64,000 bases of DNA from Prorocentrum cordatum (taxonomy: Eukaryota > Sar > Dinophyceae > Prorocentrales > Prorocentraceae). The first letter of the stretch is position 1; the number at the start of each line of letters is the position of its first letter. The stretch is from NCBI GenBank assembly GCA_963575745.1, contig CAUYUJ010011203.1:368111-432110 (forward strand). Reading direction: 5' to 3'. Made by a program: the position numbers and the translations under genes. Positions 62,891 to 64,000 of this stretch are shown here, piece by piece. The notes beneath the pieces are model-generated. The model worked only from the letters and a program-made list of their open reading frames with translations, made no database searches and was not told where the DNA came from.

Positions 62891-63569
62891 TCCTCATCCT
62901 CCTCCTTGTTCATCCCTCCCCTCCGATGACTCGTCTTAGTATTCTCCCTAGTCCTATGAATATCATTAGTATTATTATTATCATTACTATTATCATCATT
63001 ATTATGATTAGTAACACGATTATTAATATGATTAGTTTCCACAACAACTGGGGGAACATGTAGTCCGATAGCTCGGCCGAACTCTGGCCGCAACGTTCGG
63101 TCACAGCTCCTCTAAAAAGGGAGACGGCGGCGAATGTTCACAGTAGGCGCATTCGATGATAACCACCCACTCCCACACTCGACCGGACGCCAATCCGAAC
63201 CGATTCCATCACCCCTCACCATCCTCGATACCTGGGGCTACAGAGCACACACCGCGGTAACATCTTGCACTATGCGAGAGCTCCCCGCGATTACTTGGTA
63301 TTGATTCTTGACAGGGACGGCGGGGGGCAGCGAAAGGCCCGATATTCCCAGGCCCATCGTCCCTATCAAAGGCAACTGCAAAGTGACTGCGAATGCACAT
63401 GCCTTTCGGGTCTCGACAGGGATGGTGGTAAGGGGGTCGACGGGTCTCCTGATGTGTGCTGTCACGTGCACGGGCGCACCCGGCACACTCTGCGCGGGTG
63501 GCGCATCTGGAGCGTTTGGCACCCTTGGCACATCTGGAGCACGCAGCTCACCTGGCGCACCAGGTGCGC
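62891..63569. other. Intergenic; (ATT)/(ATC) patch and ~9-bp GGCGCA words
   Basis: ATTATTATTATC-like sequence lies at 62960-63010. From 63475 to 63575 and 63750 to 63830 the words TGGCGCA, TTGGCACA and CTGGCGCACC recur. The MITE copy 4 lies between these two GGCGCA-rich stretches, so it may have inserted into one array. No gene. Confidence 0.5.
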
Positions 63570-63736
63570 CTAACAGTAGGTCGGGCCTGTCCCCCTACAG
63601 GCGGATTTTGGACGAAAGATAATATAAAAAAAGTAGTCCACAAATACTGAAAAATACAAAAAATACTCCAAAATTCGTCCCCTGACTATTTCTTTACTAT
63701 TCCTCCTGCAGAGGGACAGGCCCGACTTAAGCCTAG
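63570..63736. mobile_element. MITE-like element, copy 4
   Basis: The left end is CTAACAGTAGGTCGGGCCTG + TCCCCCTACAGGCGG. The right end (reversed) is CTAGGCTTAAGTCGGGCCTG + TCCCTCTGCAGGAGG. The interior is A/T-rich (GACGAAAGATAATATAAAAA) with no ORF. The flanking GGCGCA-word array continues on both sides. Confidence 0.87.
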
Positions 63737-64000
63737 CACAGTTGGGCCCCTGGGGCGCCTATCGCACCCGGTGCACGTGGCGCACTTGGCGCGCGTGGCG
63801 CACCTCGACAGCGCCGCGCACCTGGCGTGTTGGCCCCAGGAGCTGTCCGTCCGTCCAGTTGCGACCATACGCTGAGACTCGGGTGCCACGTGTGAGTTGA
63901 GAGGCAGGCTGGAAGCGAGTGAGACGGCTTGGGGCTCGTGGGTCATCAGCTTTAACCCTGGGTCTGAAGGAGGGGCGCAAGCGGTCAGAGCGTCCAGGAT
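63737..64000. other. Intergenic, GGCGC(A/G)-word array then unique sequence
   Basis: TGGCGCACTTGGCGCGTGGC-like words up to about 63830, then unassigned sequence to the window end. Confidence 0.5.

Overview
The window looks like nuclear DNA of a dinoflagellate (alveolate protist). Four things point there: (i) a tail-anchored Gly/Cys/Thr-rich protein with DCNAGY and CC-x5-GC modules of a kind common in dinoflagellates; (ii) a tandem pair of small Cys-rich genes, one split by a GA-AG intron bounded by direct and inverted repeats; (iii) a near-perfect relic of the dinoflagellate trans-spliced leader just upstream of one gene and a weaker one upstream of another; (iv) high GC, very low gene density and very large simple-repeat content. 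No bacterial operons, rRNA, convincing tRNA genes or CRISPR arrays were seen. The species cannot be named from the sequence.

Layout. 1-18.9 kb is almost entirely non-coding: a ~100-bp satellite (1.66-2.64 kb), a second complex tandem repeat (9.4-10.3 kb), degenerate GGCCCAAGAGG arrays, and kilobase-scale (TCC)n, (ATC)n, (ACG)n and (GGA)n tracts. 18.96-25.66 kb (minus strand) holds a host membrane-protein gene split by an apparently intact ~5.5-kb LINE: zinc-finger ORF1 plus a 1350-aa endonuclease/reverse-transcriptase ORF2. 26-40 kb is again non-coding, with an (AC)n tract, a long (ATC)n-type tract, MITE-like elements with inverted termini, fold-back elements and dispersed repeats. 40.07-50.31 kb (plus strand) is a second, larger, damaged LINE-like element with A/C-rich coding: coiled-coil ORF1, RNase H, AP endonuclease, reverse transcriptase, zinc fingers and a C-terminal domain I do not recognise. 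52.6-53.9 kb (minus) carries the tandem Cys-rich gene pair. 54-64 kb has a (GGA)n block, a ~80-bp tandem repeat, a large (TG)n region, one possible Ala/Arg-rich gene (60-61.2 kb), more GGCCCAAGAGG arrays and another MITE copy.

Most long open frames here are translations of microsatellites (poly-Ser/Pro/His/Asp/Met) or of GC-rich repeats and are not listed as genes. Believable coding sequence is limited to one interrupted host gene, two tandem host genes, two retrotransposons and a few exon-like islands of low confidence. The most interesting signals are the RNase H-before-endonuclease retroelement with a textbook -1 slippery heptamer at the domain junction, the intron that looks like an inserted transposon because its tandem paralogue lacks it, the spliced-leader relics, and several fold-back repeat families whose copies keep their base pairing.
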